Positions 1 to 7,569 of a DNA stretch of 64,000 bases are shown one piece after another; within the stretch, counting starts at the first letter, position 1; every line of letters starts with the position of its first letter. Made by a program: the position numbers and the translations under genes. Under the pieces are notes generated by a model. That model was not told where the DNA came from. It did not search any database and worked only from the letters and a program-made list of their open reading frames with translations. Source of the DNA: Streptomyces sp. DHE7-1 (lineage in GTDB: Bacteria; Actinomycetota; Actinomycetes; Streptomycetales; Streptomycetaceae). The stretch is from contig JACJDG010000003.1 of NCBI GenBank assembly GCA_016432725.1, positions 5,548,001 to 5,612,000 on the forward strand. The letters are read 5' to 3'.

Positions 1-88
1 CGTACTGGGTGTACTCGGGCTTTCGGCCGGTGCGGCGAGAGTGCGTGCCGGGCGTCGCGGCGCAGGCGTGACTTTGCGGACACGACCT
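1..88 (-). mobile_element. partial MITE-like element (truncated by window start)
   Basis: Read on the reverse strand, these bases match the left half of the complete element at 10158-10340 over almost their whole length, with only about eight to ten differences by eye. The shared terminal sequence ends at base 88 (...GGACACGACCT). It encodes nothing recognisable. The rest of the copy lies outside the window. The stop codon of the neighbouring HxlR gene starts inside the last two bases of the element. Confidence 0.8.
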
Positions 89-485
89 AGGACGGCTGCC
101 GGGCGTCGTAGGCCGCGCGGGAGGCGAGCACGTCGTCCATCGCGCCCTCCACGCAGTGGATGAGGGCGAGCAGCCGCTCCGCGACCCGGTGGCCGAGCGG
201 GGTCAGTTCGTAGTCCACGCGCGGCGGGTTGGTCGGCTGGGCCTCGCGGTGCACCAGGCCGTCGCGCTCCAGCGCGTGCAGCGTCTGGGACAGCATCTTC
301 TCGCTCACGCCGTCGACCCGGCGGCGCAGTTCGTTGAAGCGCAGCGAGCCCTCCTGGAGCGCGCCGAGCGTCAGTCCGCCCCAGCGGCCCGTGACGTGCT
401 CGAGCGTGCCGCGCGAGGGGCACGACTTGGCGAACACGTTGAACGCGAGGTCGTCCTCGATGACGGGCTGCTGGTCTGTGCTCAT
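87..485 (-). CDS. HxlR-family transcriptional regulator
   Basis: A 132-residue winged-helix regulator. The N-terminal motif SCPSRGTLEHVTGRW (Cys22) corresponds to the conserved CP-x-R...(G)(D/R)(K/R)W signature of HxlR proteins. It is followed by a recognition helix region (RFNELRRRVDGVSEKMLSQTL) and the wing (RVDYELTPLGHRV). Members such as HypR and QorR use the conserved N-terminal cysteine to sense quinones, aldehydes or disulfide stress. It is divergent from the flavodoxin-fold reductase at 603, the usual layout for a repressor and its redox target. A perfect palindrome at 526-544 lies between them. The stop TAG overlaps the end of the repeat element at 1-88, so the C-terminus may have been reshaped by that insertion. 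Effector unknown. Confidence 0.92.
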   Translation of the reverse strand: MSTDQQPVIEDDLAFNVFAKSCPSRGTLEHVTGRWGGLTLGALQEGSLRFNELRRRVDGVSEKMLSQTLHALERDGLVHREAQPTNPPRVDYELTPLGHRVAERLLALIHCVEGAMDDVLASRAAYDARQPS

Positions 486-525
486 ACCACAAGCCTACGC
501 GAGCGCAGCGCTCACCACCAGGTTG

Positions 526-544
526 CACTAACTAGAAGTTAGTG
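526..544. promoter_or_regulatory. palindromic operator candidate, HxlR/reductase intergenic region
   Basis: Perfect inverted repeat CACTAAC-TAGAA-GTTAGTG (7-bp arms, 5-bp spacer) in the 117-bp divergent promoter region. It is strikingly AT-rich for this genome. Its position between the regulator start (485) and the reductase start (603) fits autoregulation plus control of the reductase. Operator role is inferred. Confidence 0.6.
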
Positions 545-602
545 TTTTCCTTTCGTCATCGTCAGTGAGCCGCCCCGTCGCGGGATTTCCGAGGAGTCCG
601 TC

Positions 603-1187
603 ATGACCACGCCTGTTGTCTCCATCGCCTACCACTCCGGCTACGGCCACACCGCGGTGCTCGCCGAGGCCGTCCGCGCCGGCGCCGCCGAGGCGGGTGC
701 CGAGGTCCACCTGATCAAGGTCGACGAGATCACCGACGAGCAGTGGGAGACGCTGGACCGCTCCGACGCGATCGTCTTCGGCTCGCCCACCTACATGGGC
801 ACCGCCTCCGGCGCCTTCCACGTCTTCGCCGAGGCCTCCTCCAAGCGCTGGTTCGGCCAGGACTGGAAGGACAAGCTGGCGGCCGGCTTCACCAACTCCG
901 GTTCCAAGAGCGGCGACAAGCTGCACACGCTGCAGTTCTTCCAGATCCTCGCCGGACAGCACGGCATGCACTGGGTCAACCTCGGCCTGCACCCGGGCTG
1001 GAACAACAGCGAGGGCTCCGAGCACGACCTCAACCGCCTCGGCGTCTTCGCGGGCGCGGCCGCCCAGACCAACGTGGACGAGGGCCCGGACGCCGTGCAC
1101 AAGGCGGACATCGCCACGGCGGAGCACCTGGGCCGCCGGGTCACCGAGACGGCCCGCGTCCTGGCCCGCGGCCGCGCGGCGGTCTGA
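603..1187 (+). CDS. flavodoxin-fold NAD(P)H:quinone/FMN reductase (WrbA-like)
   Basis: A 194-residue cytosolic flavoprotein. The FMN phosphate loop is visible as HSGYGHT at residues 10-17 of an IAYHSGYGHTAVLAEAV strand-loop-helix. The second flavin-contact loop is GSPTYMGTASG near residues 61-71. The end of the fold, FFQILAGQHGMHWVNLG, is typical of WrbA/NQO-type reductases, which transfer two electrons from NAD(P)H to quinones and avoid semiquinone formation. ATG start with GAGGAG about ten bases upstream. Regulated most likely by the divergent HxlR protein through the palindrome at 526-544. The exact substrate cannot be read from sequence. Confidence 0.88.
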   Translation: MTTPVVSIAYHSGYGHTAVLAEAVRAGAAEAGAEVHLIKVDEITDEQWETLDRSDAIVFGSPTYMGTASGAFHVFAEASSKRWFGQDWKDKLAAGFTNSGSKSGDKLHTLQFFQILAGQHGMHWVNLGLHPGWNNSEGSEHDLNRLGVFAGAAAQTNVDEGPDAVHKADIATAEHLGRRVTETARVLARGRAAV

Positions 1188-1373
1188 GCGGGCGGGCGGC
1201 GGCCCCGGGCGGGCGGGCGGCCCCGGGCGGGCGGCGGTCAGCGCGCCCGACGCGTGACCGGGGGCGCGGGGAGCCGGCCGTGATCGTCTCGGCCGTCGTC
1301 CTCCCGGGCTCGGCCACCGATGACGGCCCTGAGGCGGACCAGAGACCTTATAGGGCGCTGACCCGCGGAAGTC

Positions 1374-2468
1374 TCAGTAGCCGAAGTCCTGCGTCCACCA
1401 GGGGCCGCCCGAGCCCATGTGCACGCCGACTCCGAGGGTCTTGAAGTCGCAGTTCAGTATGTTGGCGCGGTGGCCGGGGCTGTTCATCCAGGCGTCCATC
1501 ACGGCAGCAGCGTCCGCCTGGCCGCGGGCTATGTTCTCGCCGCCGAGGTCGGTTATGCCCGCCTTCGCGGCCCGGTCCCAGGGGCTGGCCCCGTCCGGGT
1601 CGGTGTGGTCGAAGAAGCCCCGCGCGGCCATGTCGTCGCTGAAGGCCTCGGCCAGCGAGGTCAGCGAGGAGTTCGCCGAGAGCGCGCTGCACCCGACCTT
1701 GGCCCGCTCCTCGTTGACCAGCTTCAGCACCTCGGCCTCGACGGCGGTCTGCGTCGACACCGTCACCGGCGCGGAGGTCCGCTTCGGGGCCTTGGCCGTC
1801 GGGTGGGACGGGGTGGTCTTCCGCTCGGGGGCCTTCGCCGTGGACGAGGGCTTCTCCGAGGGCGACTTCGTCGGCGGGGCCGAGGCCGAGGCCGACTCGG
1901 ACGCGGTGTCGGACGGGGCCGGCGAGGTCGCCCGGTGGGTGTCGCGGCTCGCGGCGGAGCCGCCGCTCCGGCTGTCGGCGCTGCCCGAGCTGCCGCCCTG
2001 CTCGGACGCGGTGTTGCTGGGGGAGTCCGCCGCCTGCACCCGGTCGCCGCCGGTAGTGTTGGTGCCGCCGCCGAGCTGGTAGTTCTCCAGACCGGGCACC
2101 GCACCGGTGGCCACCGCGACGGTGCCGAGGGCCACGGCGGCCGAGACGCCGAGCAGCCCGGTGCGCACCGGGGTGGCGGCCTTCTTCTTGCGCCGGCGGC
2201 CGTGGGGCGTGCCGCCTGCCGGGGTGAAGCCGTCGTCGCCGGGCGTCCGCGCGGGCTCGTCGTCCACCGCGTACAGGTAGGCGGCGCTCCGGGCGGTGGT
2301 CTCGGCGTACGCCTCCGGGTGCAGGTAGGGGGCGATGCCCATGGGAGCGCGGTCGTCCGCGTAGTCCTGCGGGTTCTCGCCGTCCGTGGCCGAGCGGTAC
2401 GTCTGCGTGACCCCCGTGGCCCGGCCGGTGGTGGCGCGGCCGGCGGCGGAGCGTCGGTGGCGTCCCAT
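1374..2468 (-). CDS. membrane-anchored CAP/SCP-domain extracellular protein
   Basis: A 364-residue protein from the preferred ATG at 2468, which has GAGGAAGAGG just upstream; an earlier ATG at 2546 is possible. Residues 1-100 are a polar, Tyr-rich cytoplasmic region ending in a basic RRRKKK patch. Residues 101-123 form one membrane segment. A Ser/Ala/Pro-rich spacer follows to about residue 240. The C-terminal ~120 residues are a CAP domain (PF00188): LVNEERAKVGCSAL, SDDMAARGFFDHTDPDG, GENIARGQ and MNSPGHRANIL. Bacterial CAP proteins of this architecture are exported or surface proteins of unclear biochemical role. The basic patch before the anchor suggests an N-in, C-out topology. Single gene with a palindrome (2541-2560) upstream. 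Confidence 0.9.
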   Translation of the reverse strand: MGRHRRSAAGRATTGRATGVTQTYRSATDGENPQDYADDRAPMGIAPYLHPEAYAETTARSAAYLYAVDDEPARTPGDDGFTPAGGTPHGRRRKKKAATPVRTGLLGVSAAVALGTVAVATGAVPGLENYQLGGGTNTTGGDRVQAADSPSNTASEQGGSSGSADSRSGGSAASRDTHRATSPAPSDTASESASASAPPTKSPSEKPSSTAKAPERKTTPSHPTAKAPKRTSAPVTVSTQTAVEAEVLKLVNEERAKVGCSALSANSSLTSLAEAFSDDMAARGFFDHTDPDGASPWDRAAKAGITDLGGENIARGQADAAAVMDAWMNSPGHRANILNCDFKTLGVGVHMGSGGPWWTQDFGY

Positions 2469-2540
2469 GCCCTTGCCCTCTTCCTCGTCTCGCGGTCGAC
2501 CCGGCGCCACGGTGGTGAGCGACTCCGTATGGCCAACTCC

Positions 2541-2560
2541 ACTCACTCGAAGGAGTGAGT
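2541..2560. promoter_or_regulatory. perfect palindrome between CAP-domain gene and acylphosphatase
   Basis: ACTCACTC-GAAG-GAGTGAGT, 8-bp perfect arms with a 4-bp loop, in the divergent promoter region. Related TCGAAGG-GTG strings occur twice upstream of nsdA (14268-14286 and 14401-14418). Likely a repressor/activator site or hairpin; no regulator can be named. Confidence 0.45.
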
Positions 2561-2649
2561 TTCATATGAGATTCATTGGGTCCGGACGGTACCGCATGCC
2601 ACTGGGGCGGGGTGTGTCCCGTGTGACATTGGCCGGTTAGGTTGCACCC

Positions 2650-2931
2650 ATGAGCGAGGATGTTCGACTGGTCGCCTGGGTGAGGGGACGCGTCCAAGGT
2701 GTGGGTTTCCGCTGGTTCACGCGGGCCAAGGCGCTGGAGATCGGCGGCCTGAGTGGTTTTGCTCTCAATCTGGGCGACGGCCGCGTCCAGGTCGTCGCCG
2801 AAGGGTCCCGGAACGGCTGCGAGGGTCTGCTGGACTGGCTCCAGGACGGCGACACGCCCGGACGCGTCGACGGAGTCACCGAGATCTGGGACACACCCCG
2901 CGGCGGATACGACGGCTTCGCCATCCGGTGA
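2650..2931 (+). CDS. acyP: acylphosphatase
   Basis: A 93-residue enzyme, the family's usual length, that hydrolyses acyl-phosphates such as 1,3-bisphosphoglycerate to carboxylate and phosphate. The two catalytic signatures are intact: [11 protein letters not shown] near residues 14-24 with the phosphate-binding Arg, and [13 protein letters not shown] near residues 36-48 with the catalytic Asn. Start is ATG with no clear Shine-Dalgarno; only a few bases separate it from a TAGGTT element, so the mRNA may be leaderless or short-leadered. Monocistronic, upstream of the smc region. Confidence 0.95.
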   Translation: MSEDVRLVAWVRGRVQGVGFRWFTRAKALEIGGLSGFALNLGDGRVQVVAEGSRNGCEGLLDWLQDGDTPGRVDGVTEIWDTPRGGYDGFAIR

Positions 2932-3167
2932 ACCGATTCTGTGGAGCCGCCCCGGCAGCCGCGCGGTGACCTGCCCCTGGCACATGCCCACAGCAGAAAT
3001 GGGCTGGTGGTTGCCAAGGAGAGCGCCACATGGCAGGCTCCGCAGGTACAGCTGATCGCCAGGCCCCGAGGGCCCCGCAGGAGACGCCGCGCCACCGTCC
3101 GGTGACCGTGCGCCCCGGGTTCGCCCGCCAATACGGGGTGTGATCGTGTTGACCGTCAAACTTTTTG

Positions 3168-3265
3168 GTGAGACGCTGAAAGCCCCGCGCACCTTAGCTG
3201 TTTGGCATGTAGGAACGCAGAGCAACACTCGAGTGTGCCAAGCACCGCGGGTGCGAATCCCTCAC
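3168..3265 (+). ncRNA. candidate structured leader RNA (nested helices) upstream of coiled-coil gene
   Basis: The 381-bp gene-free stretch 2932-3312 contains three nested complementary segments. GTGAG (3168-3172) pairs with CTCAC (3261-3265). CGCACC (3188-3193) pairs with GGTGCG (3250-3255). GUUUGGCA (3200-3207, one G-U pair) pairs with UGCCAAGC (3236-3243). The apex holds CACTCGAGTG. GGGTGCGAATCCC resembles a tRNA T-arm or a riboswitch core loop, but no acceptor stem or complete known riboswitch consensus could be matched. The gene at 3313 starts 47 bases downstream with its own GGAGG. Upstream, TTGACC (3149-3154) could be a -35 element. Function is unknown. Confidence 0.35.
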
Positions 3266-3312
3266 GACCCACACCGCATCGGTCGGTCACTCATTGTGGA
3301 GGACCATCCATC

Positions 3313-3516
3313 ATGGCAAAGGCGCTTCTCGGTTACGTCGGCGGCTCCGACCCTCGACTCCTCGCCGAGATGCGACGGCTGCAGCAGCGTGTCCAGGACC
3401 TGGAGTCCGAGCTCGTACGGATCCAGGCGGAGAACGACGCGCTGGCGGCTGCCGCTTCTCAGGACAGGATCATGGAGAGCATCGACGCACACCAGGCGGA
3501 GCCTGCGCTCACCTGA
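3313..3516 (+). CDS. small conserved coiled-coil protein
   Basis: A 67-residue protein starting ATG GCA AAG at 3313 with GTGGAGGA ten bases upstream; longer upstream starts run through the structured leader and are unlikely. Residues ~15-45 (RLLAEMRRLQQRVQDLESELVRIQAENDAL) carry Leu/Met/Val at heptad positions and should form a coiled coil. The rest is Ala-rich and acidic. I recognise no catalytic motif. It is followed by a strong terminator at 3612 and then smc, so it is probably transcribed alone. Function unknown; a small oligomeric adaptor is an inference from the coiled coil only. Confidence 0.8.
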   Translation: MAKALLGYVGGSDPRLLAEMRRLQQRVQDLESELVRIQAENDALAAAASQDRIMESIDAHQAEPALT

Positions 3517-3611
3517 TCGCTGCACCGCTCCACGACAGCAGTCGCAGCGGTTGGGGCGCCCGTATCAACCGCGCTAGTAGAAGGCAACCGCGACCCGGTA
3601 GCCAGAGTGGC

Positions 3612-3640
3612 AAGGGACGCTTCGGCGTCCCTTCTTTCTT
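3612..3640 (+). terminator. intrinsic terminator
   Basis: AAGGGACGC-TTCG-GCGTCCCTT, a 9-bp perfect stem closed by a stable UUCG tetraloop and followed by CTTTCTT. It ends transcription of the small coiled-coil gene before smc. Confidence 0.9.
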
Positions 3641-3759
3641 CCCCCGTGCATCCTTTCACCGTCTTTAACGTTTGGTTTGCCCTGCGTGTTCAATGGCGAA
3701 ACCGTGCGGTTGCGAGTGTCCGTGGAGTGAGATAGCGACGGCGGGTAAAGTCCGGCGGC

Positions 3760-6700
3760 GTGCACCTCAAGGCCCTGACCCTCCGCGGGTTCAAGTCGTT
3801 CGCCTCGGCGACCACACTCCGGTTCGAACCGGGCATCACGTGTGTCGTCGGTCCGAACGGCTCGGGCAAGTCCAACGTGGTGGACGCGCTGAGCTGGGTC
3901 ATGGGTGAGCAGGGCGCCAAGTCCCTGCGCGGCGGCAAGATGGAGGACGTCATCTTCGCCGGCACCACCGGCCGCCCGCCGCTGGGCCGCGCCGAGGTGT
4001 CCCTGACCATCGACAACTCCGACGGCGCCCTGCCCATCGAGTACGCCGAGGTCACCATCACGCGGATCATGTTCCGCAACGGCGGCAGCGAGTACCAGAT
4101 CAACGGCGACACCTGCCGTCTGCTGGACATCCAGGACCTGCTCTCCGACTCCGGCATCGGCCGCGAGATGCACGTCATCGTCGGCCAGGGCCAGCTCGAC
4201 TCCGTCCTGCACGCAGACCCCACCGGCCGCAGGGCGTTCATCGAGGAGGCCGCGGGTGTCCTCAAGCACCGCAAGCGCAAGGAGAAGGCGCTGCGGAAGC
4301 TCGACGCGATGCAGGCCAACCTCGCCCGCGTGCAGGACCTCACCGACGAACTGCGCCGCCAGCTCAAGCCGCTCGGCCGGCAGGCGGCGGTGGCCCGCCG
4401 CGCCGCCGTCATCCAGGCGGACCTCCGCGACGCCCGGCTGCGCCTCCTCGCCGACGACCTCGTCCGCCTGCGCGAGGCGCTGAAGTCCGAGATCGCCGAC
4501 GAGGCCGCCCTGAAGGAACGCAAGGAGTCCGCCGAGCGGGAGCTGAGGAAGGCGCTCCAGCGGGAGGCCTCGCTGGAGGACGAGGTGCGACGGCTCGCGC
4601 CGCGCCTGCAGCGCGCCCAGCAGACCTGGTACGAGCTGTCCCAGCTGGCCGAGCGGGTCCGCGGCACCGTCTCGCTGGCCGATGCCCGGGTGAAGAGCGC
4701 CACCTCCGCGCCCCCCGAGGAGCGGCGCGGCCGCGAGCCGGAGGACATGGAGCGCGAGGCCGCCCGCATCCGCGAGCAGGAGGCCGAGCTGGAGGCGGCT
4801 CTCGAAGCAGCGCAGCGGGCCCTGGACGACACGGTCGCCCACCGCGCCGAGCTGGAGCGTGAACTTGCGGTCGAGGAACGCCGGCTGAAGGACGCCGCCC
4901 GCGCCATCGCCGACCGTCGCGAGGGACTCGCCCGCCTCTCCGGACAGGTCAACGCGGCCCGCTCGCGCGCCGCCTCGGCCCAGGCCGAGATCGACCGCCT
5001 GGCCGCCGGCCGCGACGAGGCGCAGGAGCGCGCGGTCCGGGCCCAGGAGGAGTACGAGACCCTGAAGGCCGAGGTCGACGGTCTCGACGCCGACGACGCC
5101 GACCTCGCCGAACGGCACGAGACGGCGAAGCGGGCCCTCGCCGGAGCCGAGTCCGCGCTGACCGAGGCCCGCGAGGCGGCCACCGCCGCGGAGCGCCGGC
5201 GCGCCGCGACCCGGGCCCGGCACGAGGCGCTGGCGCTGGGTCTGAGGCGCAAGGACGGCACCGGCATACTCCTGGGTGCCCGCGACCGCCTCACCGGGAT
5301 CCTGGGCCCGGCGGCGGAACTGCTGACGGTGGCCCCCGGACACGAAGTCGCACTGGCCGCGGCCTTCGGCGCCGCGGCCGACGCCGTCGCCGTGACCTCC
5401 CCGGCCGCGGCGGCCGAGGCGATCCGCCTCCTGCGCAAACAGGACGGCGGCCGGGCGGCCCTGCTCCTGACCGACACCCGGGAGGCCGCCGACGGCGGCC
5501 CGGACGACCCCGGCGACGGACCGGGGGACGAGCGCCCCGGCGGTGCCCTCCGCGCCGCCGACCTGGTGCGGGGCCCCGCCGGACTCATGCCCGCCGTGCG
5601 GCGGCTGCTGCGCCGGATCGTGGTCGTCGGCACTCTGGAGGACGCCGAGGACCTGGTCCACGCGCACCCCGGGCTGACCGCCGTCACCGCCGAGGGCGAC
5701 CTGCTCGGCGCGCACTTCGCGCACGGTGGCTCGGCCGGCGCGCCCAGCCTCCTGGAGGTGCAGGCCTCCGTGGACGAGGCGGCCGCCGAGCTGGAGGTGC
5801 TGGCCGTCCGCTGCGATGAGCTCACCGAGGCCCAGCACGCGGCGGCCGAGCGGCGCACCGCTGCCGCCGCGCAGGTGGAGGAGCTGGGGGAGCGGCGCCG
5901 GGCCGCCGACCGGGAGAAGTCGGCCGTGGCCCAGCAGCTCGGGCGGCTCGCGGGGCAGGCGAGGGGCGCGGCGGGGGAGGCCGAGCGGTCGGCCGCGGCC
6001 ACGGCACGCGCGCAGGAGGCGCTGGACAAGGCCGTGCTGGAGGCCGAGGAGCTGGCCGAACGGCTCGCCGTCGCCGAGGAGATGCCGGTCGACGAGGAGC
6101 CGGACACCTCGGTGCGGGACCGGCTCGCCGCCGACGGCGCCAACGCGCGGCAGACCGAGATGGAGGCCCGGCTCCAGGCCCGTACGCACGAGGAGCGGGT
6201 GAAGGGGCTCGCAGGTCGCGCCGACTCGCTGGACCGTGCGGCCCGCGCGGAGCGCGAGGCACGCGCGCGTGCCGAGCAACGGCGGGCCCGGCTCAGGCAC
6301 GAGGCGGCCGTCGCGGAGGCCGTCGCCTCCGGCACCCGTCAACTGCTCGCGCACGTCGAGGTGTCCCTCGGGCGGGCCGAGGAGGAGCGGGCCGCCGCCG
6401 AGGCCGCGAAGGCCCGGCGGGAGCAGGAGCTGACCGCCGCCCGGAACGCGGGCCGCGAGCTGAAGTCGGAGCTCGACAAGCTGACGGACTCGGTGCACCG
6501 GGGCGAGGTGCTCGGCGCCGAGAAGCGGCTGCGGATCGAGCAACTGGAGACGAAGGCGCTGGAGGAGCTGGGCGTGGAGCCGGCGGGACTGGTCGCGGAG
6601 TACGGCCCGCACCAGCCCGTGCCGCCCTCGCTCCCCGCCGCCGGCGAGGAGCTGCCCGAGGACCCGGAGCACCCGCGCAACCTGCCCCGGCCGTTCGCGC

Positions 6701-7344
6701 GGGCCGAGCAGGAGAAGCGGCTCAAGGCCGCCGAACGCGCCTACCAGCAGCTCGGCAAGGTCAATCCGCTGGCGCTGGAGGAGTTCGCGGCACTGGAGGA
6801 GCGGCACAAGTTCCTCAGCGAGCAGCTCGAGGACCTGAAGAAGACCCGCGCCGACCTCCTGCAGGTGGTGAAGGAGGTGGACGAGCGCGTCGAGCAGGTC
6901 TTCACCGAGGCCTACCGGGACACCGCCCGGGAGTTCGAGGGCGTGTTCAGCCGGCTCTTCCCGGGCGGCGAGGGACGCCTGGTGCTGACCGACCCGGACA
7001 ACATGCTCACCACCGGTGTGGACGTCGAGGCGCGTCCGCCGGGCAAGAAGGTCAAGCGGCTGTCCCTGCTCTCGGGCGGCGAGCGCTCGCTGACCGCCGT
7101 GGCGCTGCTGGTGTCCATCTTCAAGGCCCGGCCCAGCCCGTTCTACGTCATGGACGAGGTCGAGGCGGCCCTGGACGACACCAACCTCCAGCGGCTGATC
7201 CGGATCATGCAGGAACTCCAGGAGAGCTCGCAGCTCATCGTGATCACACACCAGAAGCGCACGATGGAGGTCGCCGACGCGCTCTACGGCGTCTCCATGC
7301 AGGGCGACGGCGTGTCGAAGGTCATCTCGCAGCGCCTGCGCTGA
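3760..7344 (+). CDS. smc: chromosome segregation ATPase SMC
   Basis: A 1194-residue SMC protein of full family length, starting GTG (MHLKALTLRGFKSFA). The N-terminal ATPase half has Walker A GPNGSGKSN at residues ~32-40. A first coiled-coil arm spans ~170-495, the hinge ~500-660 (beginning GTGILLGARDRLTGILG), and the returning arm ~680-1020. The C-terminal ATPase half has the signature LSGGERSLTAVAL near 1103 and Walker B FYVMDEVEAALDD near 1127. SMC with ScpA/ScpB condenses and aligns newly replicated chromosomes, which in Streptomyces matters most during sporulation septation. The gene is preceded by a terminator and followed by a 14-bp inverted repeat, so it looks monocistronic. Confidence 0.97.
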   Translation: MHLKALTLRGFKSFASATTLRFEPGITCVVGPNGSGKSNVVDALSWVMGEQGAKSLRGGKMEDVIFAGTTGRPPLGRAEVSLTIDNSDGALPIEYAEVTITRIMFRNGGSEYQINGDTCRLLDIQDLLSDSGIGREMHVIVGQGQLDSVLHADPTGRRAFIEEAAGVLKHRKRKEKALRKLDAMQANLARVQDLTDELRRQLKPLGRQAAVARRAAVIQADLRDARLRLLADDLVRLREALKSEIADEAALKERKESAERELRKALQREASLEDEVRRLAPRLQRAQQTWYELSQLAERVRGTVSLADARVKSATSAPPEERRGREPEDMEREAARIREQEAELEAALEAAQRALDDTVAHRAELERELAVEERRLKDAARAIADRREGLARLSGQVNAARSRAASAQAEIDRLAAGRDEAQERAVRAQEEYETLKAEVDGLDADDADLAERHETAKRALAGAESALTEAREAATAAERRRAATRARHEALALGLRRKDGTGILLGARDRLTGILGPAAELLTVAPGHEVALAAAFGAAADAVAVTSPAAAAEAIRLLRKQDGGRAALLLTDTREAADGGPDDPGDGPGDERPGGALRAADLVRGPAGLMPAVRRLLRRIVVVGTLEDAEDLVHAHPGLTAVTAEGDLLGAHFAHGGSAGAPSLLEVQASVDEAAAELEVLAVRCDELTEAQHAAAERRTAAAAQVEELGERRRAADREKSAVAQQLGRLAGQARGAAGEAERSAAATARAQEALDKAVLEAEELAERLAVAEEMPVDEEPDTSVRDRLAADGANARQTEMEARLQARTHEERVKGLAGRADSLDRAARAEREARARAEQRRARLRHEAAVAEAVASGTRQLLAHVEVSLGRAEEERAAAEAAKARREQELTAARNAGRELKSELDKLTDSVHRGEVLGAEKRLRIEQLETKALEELGVEPAGLVAEYGPHQPVPPSLPAAGEELPEDPEHPRNLPRPFARAEQEKRLKAAERAYQQLGKVNPLALEEFAALEERHKFLSEQLEDLKKTRADLLQVVKEVDERVEQVFTEAYRDTAREFEGVFSRLFPGGEGRLVLTDPDNMLTTGVDVEARPPGKKVKRLSLLSGGERSLTAVALLVSIFKARPSPFYVMDEVEAALDDTNLQRLIRIMQELQESSQLIVITHQKRTMEVADALYGVSMQGDGVSKVISQRLR

Positions 7345-7363
7345 TCACCATTTCAAGATCAAC

Positions 7364-7396
7364 TCACCCTGTGTTCACCTTTTGAACACAGGGTGA
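7364..7396. terminator. long perfect inverted repeat after smc
   Basis: TCACCCTGTGTTCA and TGAACACAGGGTGA form a perfect 14-bp stem around the loop CCTTT, 20 bases after the smc stop. There is no T-run afterwards, as is common for Streptomyces terminators. The arms are less GC-rich than usual, so a protein-binding role is also possible. Confidence 0.65.
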
Positions 7397-7431
7397 TCCA
7401 GTGCGTCTTATAACTCACAGGCGAACAGGTA

Positions 7432-7471
7432 TTGACTTCGAAACTTGAAGGCATAGTCTCTGCAACGTTGC
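7432..7471 (+). promoter_or_regulatory. glcP promoter with LacI-type operator at the start point
   Basis: TTGACT (7432-7437), a 16-base spacer and TAGTCT (7454-7459) make a good vegetative promoter. The perfect palindrome GCAACGTTGC (7462-7471) begins three bases after the -10, where transcription should start. A central CG with TGCAACGTTGC matches the usual LacI/GalR half-site pattern. Binding would block initiation; the regulator is not in this window. Confidence 0.6.
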
Positions 7472-7569
7472 TTTTACCTTCAGGTCTAAGTGGTGTGAAC
7501 GCGGCACCACGGGATACCTGTAAGGGCTCACCCCACGCGGCAGCGTTGCCGTGGCCCGAGGAGTTATTC

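Noticed and set aside
1188-1260. GGGC-rich tandem-like stretch after the reductase
   Set aside because: Simple GC-rich sequence with no consistent unit; it may be part of a terminator but cannot be defined.
3200-3272. Possible tRNA gene (T-arm-like GGGTGCGAATCCC)
   Set aside because: No 5' acceptor segment complementary to ACGACCC exists at the right distance, and the anticodon arm is not formed. Kept only as an unassigned structured RNA.
3140-3577. Open frames through the structured leader region
   Set aside because: They have no ribosome site, an atypical residue composition, and overlap the convincing 67-residue coiled-coil gene in another frame.
7432-7569. Upstream extension of glcP from 7432
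   Set aside because: It runs across the -35/-10 elements and operator. The GTG at 7570 has a good ribosome site and matches known GlcP N-termini.
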